Positions 6,391 to 7,277 of a stretch of DNA of 7,277 nucleotides are shown here, one piece after another. The notes under the pieces were generated by a model, which saw only the letters and a list, made by a program, of their open reading frames with translations, was not told where the DNA came from and ran no database searches. The translations under genes and the position numbers were made by a program. Source of the stretch: Euryarchaeota archaeon UBA258 (lineage in GTDB: Archaea > Thermoplasmatota > Poseidoniia > Poseidoniales > Poseidoniaceae); NCBI GenBank assembly GCA_002502605.1, contig DAPR01000008.1, positions 4,446 through 11,722 of the forward strand, in the 5' to 3' direction. Every line of letters starts with the position of its first letter. The first letter of the stretch is position 1.

Positions 6391-6663
6391 ATGTCTGGTG
6401 AAAACGCTGAAAAACGCTCCTTTGAAGACAAAGTTCAGGACCGCCAAGATTGGATTGAATCCCAATTTAGGCGTATTTCCCGTGGCTCTTGGGCTCGAAT
6501 TATTCGAATGGCCCGAAAACCGACCCCTCAAGAATTCAAGCAAACTTGCATCATCTGTGGGATTGGCATGTTCGTGCTCGGCGGCATTGGTTTTGCAATG
6601 CTTGTCCTCATGGACAACTTCCTGCCGTGGCTGCTCCAAGATGTCATTGGCATCGGAAACTGA
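6391..6663 (+). CDS. secE: Preprotein translocase subunit SecE (archaeal Sec61-gamma)
   Basis: A 90-residue single-span membrane protein that clamps the SecY channel for export and membrane insertion. The N-terminal 40 residues are charged and amphipathic (FEDKVQDRQDWIESQFRR), then ARKPTPQEFKQT (41-52) matches the conserved hinge of archaeal SecE (basic-x-P-T-x-x-E-F). One transmembrane helix follows at about 54-75 (IICGIGMFVLGGIGFAMLVLM). The N-terminal extension is longer than in the shortest archaeal SecE proteins, which can be about 60 residues. The gene ends with tandem stops TGA-TAG. The next gene, encoding an Spt5-containing protein, begins 15 bases later with a good ribosome site; secE-spt5 linkage is conserved in archaea and mirrors bacterial secE-nusG, which supports the call. 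Confidence 0.93.
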   Translation: MSGENAEKRSFEDKVQDRQDWIESQFRRISRGSWARIIRMARKPTPQEFKQTCIICGIGMFVLGGIGFAMLVLMDNFLPWLLQDVIGIGN

Positions 6664-6664
6664 T

Positions 6665-6670
6665 AGGAGA
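6665..6670 (+). promoter_or_regulatory. Ribosome binding site for the Nudix-Spt5 gene
   Basis: AGGAGA lies 8 bases before ATG 6679, just after the secE stop. It is the strongest Shine-Dalgarno match in the window and fixes translation at the Nudix-like domain, so the Spt5 part is not made from this site alone. Confidence 0.7.
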
Positions 6671-6678
6671 GATTTGAG

Positions 6679-7277
6679 ATGGTTAACGCATTTGTCGCAT
6701 TTGTACGTTTCGAAGAGAAGTTGCTTTTGCTTCGCCGCAACAAGCAAGACCCAGACTTTGCTGCCCTATGGGATGGCGTTTGGGGTGTCGGAGATACTCC
6801 AGAGGAAGTCCTCACTCGTGTTTCAGAATCCACGGGTATTCCAATTGAATCCTTGCACTATCAAGGGGCTGGCATTGACCGTGGAATCGATATGGGCCGC
6901 AACCTCGTTGACGTCATGCCAGTGTTGGTTGTCGCAAGCACAGATGAAGTGACCCCAATGGGCCGATACACCGAAGCGGAATGGATTGATCCGGGAACCC
7001 TTCAAGATTACAACTGCATCTTCTCGAACCTCGATATGGAAAACAACACCACCCTCTTCGGCGAGATGTATGGATCGGTTGGCTCCTTCCTCTACATCGT
7101 CAAGACCGCGATTGGCTCCGAACAACGGGTTGCCAACGAAATGTACGCTCGATTGCACGGCAGTGGTTCCCTTACTTCCCTTCAAGGCGAGATTATGTCT
7201 GTTCTTCACCCAACTGGAATGCGTGGTTACCTCTTTGTTGAGTCGAGCGCACTTCACCACGTTGAGAAGTTGATTGG
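6679..7277 (+). CDS. spt5: Nudix-like domain fused to transcription elongation factor Spt5 (NGN domain), 3' end outside window
   Basis: An uninterrupted frame of 199 full codons runs off the window edge. Residues 1 to about 125 resemble a Nudix fold: a first strand VAFVRFEEKLLLLRR (6-20), W.GVWGVGDTPEEVL..VSESTGI (31-54) where the Nudix box belongs, and the late signature EAEWIDPGTL (99-108). The canonical REUxEExGU reads TRVSESTGI here, so only one of its conserved glutamates (Glu50) remains and hydrolase activity looks unlikely. From about 136 the NGN domain of archaeal Spt5 begins: FLYIVKTAIGSEQRVANEMYARL (137-159), then MSVLHPTGMRGYLFVESSALHHVEKLIG (from 173). In archaea this domain binds Spt4 and the RNA polymerase clamp and promotes elongation; a C-terminal KOW domain should follow beyond the window. 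Usual archaeal Spt5 is about 150 residues and starts at the NGN domain. An internal ATG at codon 130 could make a short form but lacks a strong ribosome site. The place after secE is the standard spt5 locus. The NGN call is firm, the Nudix assignment moderate. Confidence 0.85.
   Translation, partial: MVNAFVAFVRFEEKLLLLRRNKQDPDFAALWDGVWGVGDTPEEVLTRVSESTGIPIESLHYQGAGIDRGIDMGRNLVDVMPVLVVASTDEVTPMGRYTEAEWIDPGTLQDYNCIFSNLDMENNTTLFGEMYGSVGSFLYIVKTAIGSEQRVANEMYARLHGSGSLTSLQGEIMSVLHPTGMRGYLFVESSALHHVEKLI

Noticed and set aside
6823..7260. Minus-strand frame of 145 codons opposite the Nudix-Spt5 gene
   Set aside because: The plus strand encodes an unmistakable NGN domain in the conserved post-secE position with a strong ribosome site, while the minus-strand translation shows no known motif.

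Overview
The window looks archaeal and most resembles a marine planktonic euryarchaeon of the Poseidoniales (Marine Group II) type. The domain call rests on four things: an archaeal-type SecE (Sec61-gamma) followed directly by an Spt5 (NusG-like) elongation factor, TATA-box promoters about 25 bases upstream of starts, a tRNA-Leu gene with no complete encoded CCA end, and short Shine-Dalgarno sites inside operons. The lineage call is inference from gene content and overall protein character; I could run no database search.

Layout. Everything from position 1 to about 6250 reads on the minus strand, so transcription runs right to left: a DnaJ-family co-chaperone (type II, no zinc finger); an RNase R/RNase II-family exoribonuclease that starts 3 bases after the dnaJ stop; then, behind its own TATA box, a 61-residue cysteine-rich protein, a Cu+-exporting P1B-ATPase (CopA) 12 bases later, a CopZ-type copper chaperone after a 101-base gap, and finally tRNA-Leu(TAG). 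From about 6348 the plus strand carries secE and a long open frame that leaves the window. This last gene has an N-terminal Nudix-like domain joined in frame to the NGN domain of Spt5.

How the genes work together. The dnaJ-rnr pair looks like a translationally coupled protein/RNA quality-control unit. The Cys-rich protein, copA and copZ form a copper-handling module: a putative thiol metal buffer, an efflux pump and a cytosolic carrier. The two upstream regions of this module share the sequence blocks ACCCATTG and TTTGGG, a candidate operator for a copper-responsive regulator encoded elsewhere. secE-spt5 is the conserved archaeal counterpart of bacterial secE-nusG and joins protein export with transcription elongation.

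The most unusual items are the Nudix-like/Spt5 fusion with an eroded Nudix box, and the tiny Cys-rich protein that opens the copper operon. No stretch longer than about 150 bases lacks a gene.
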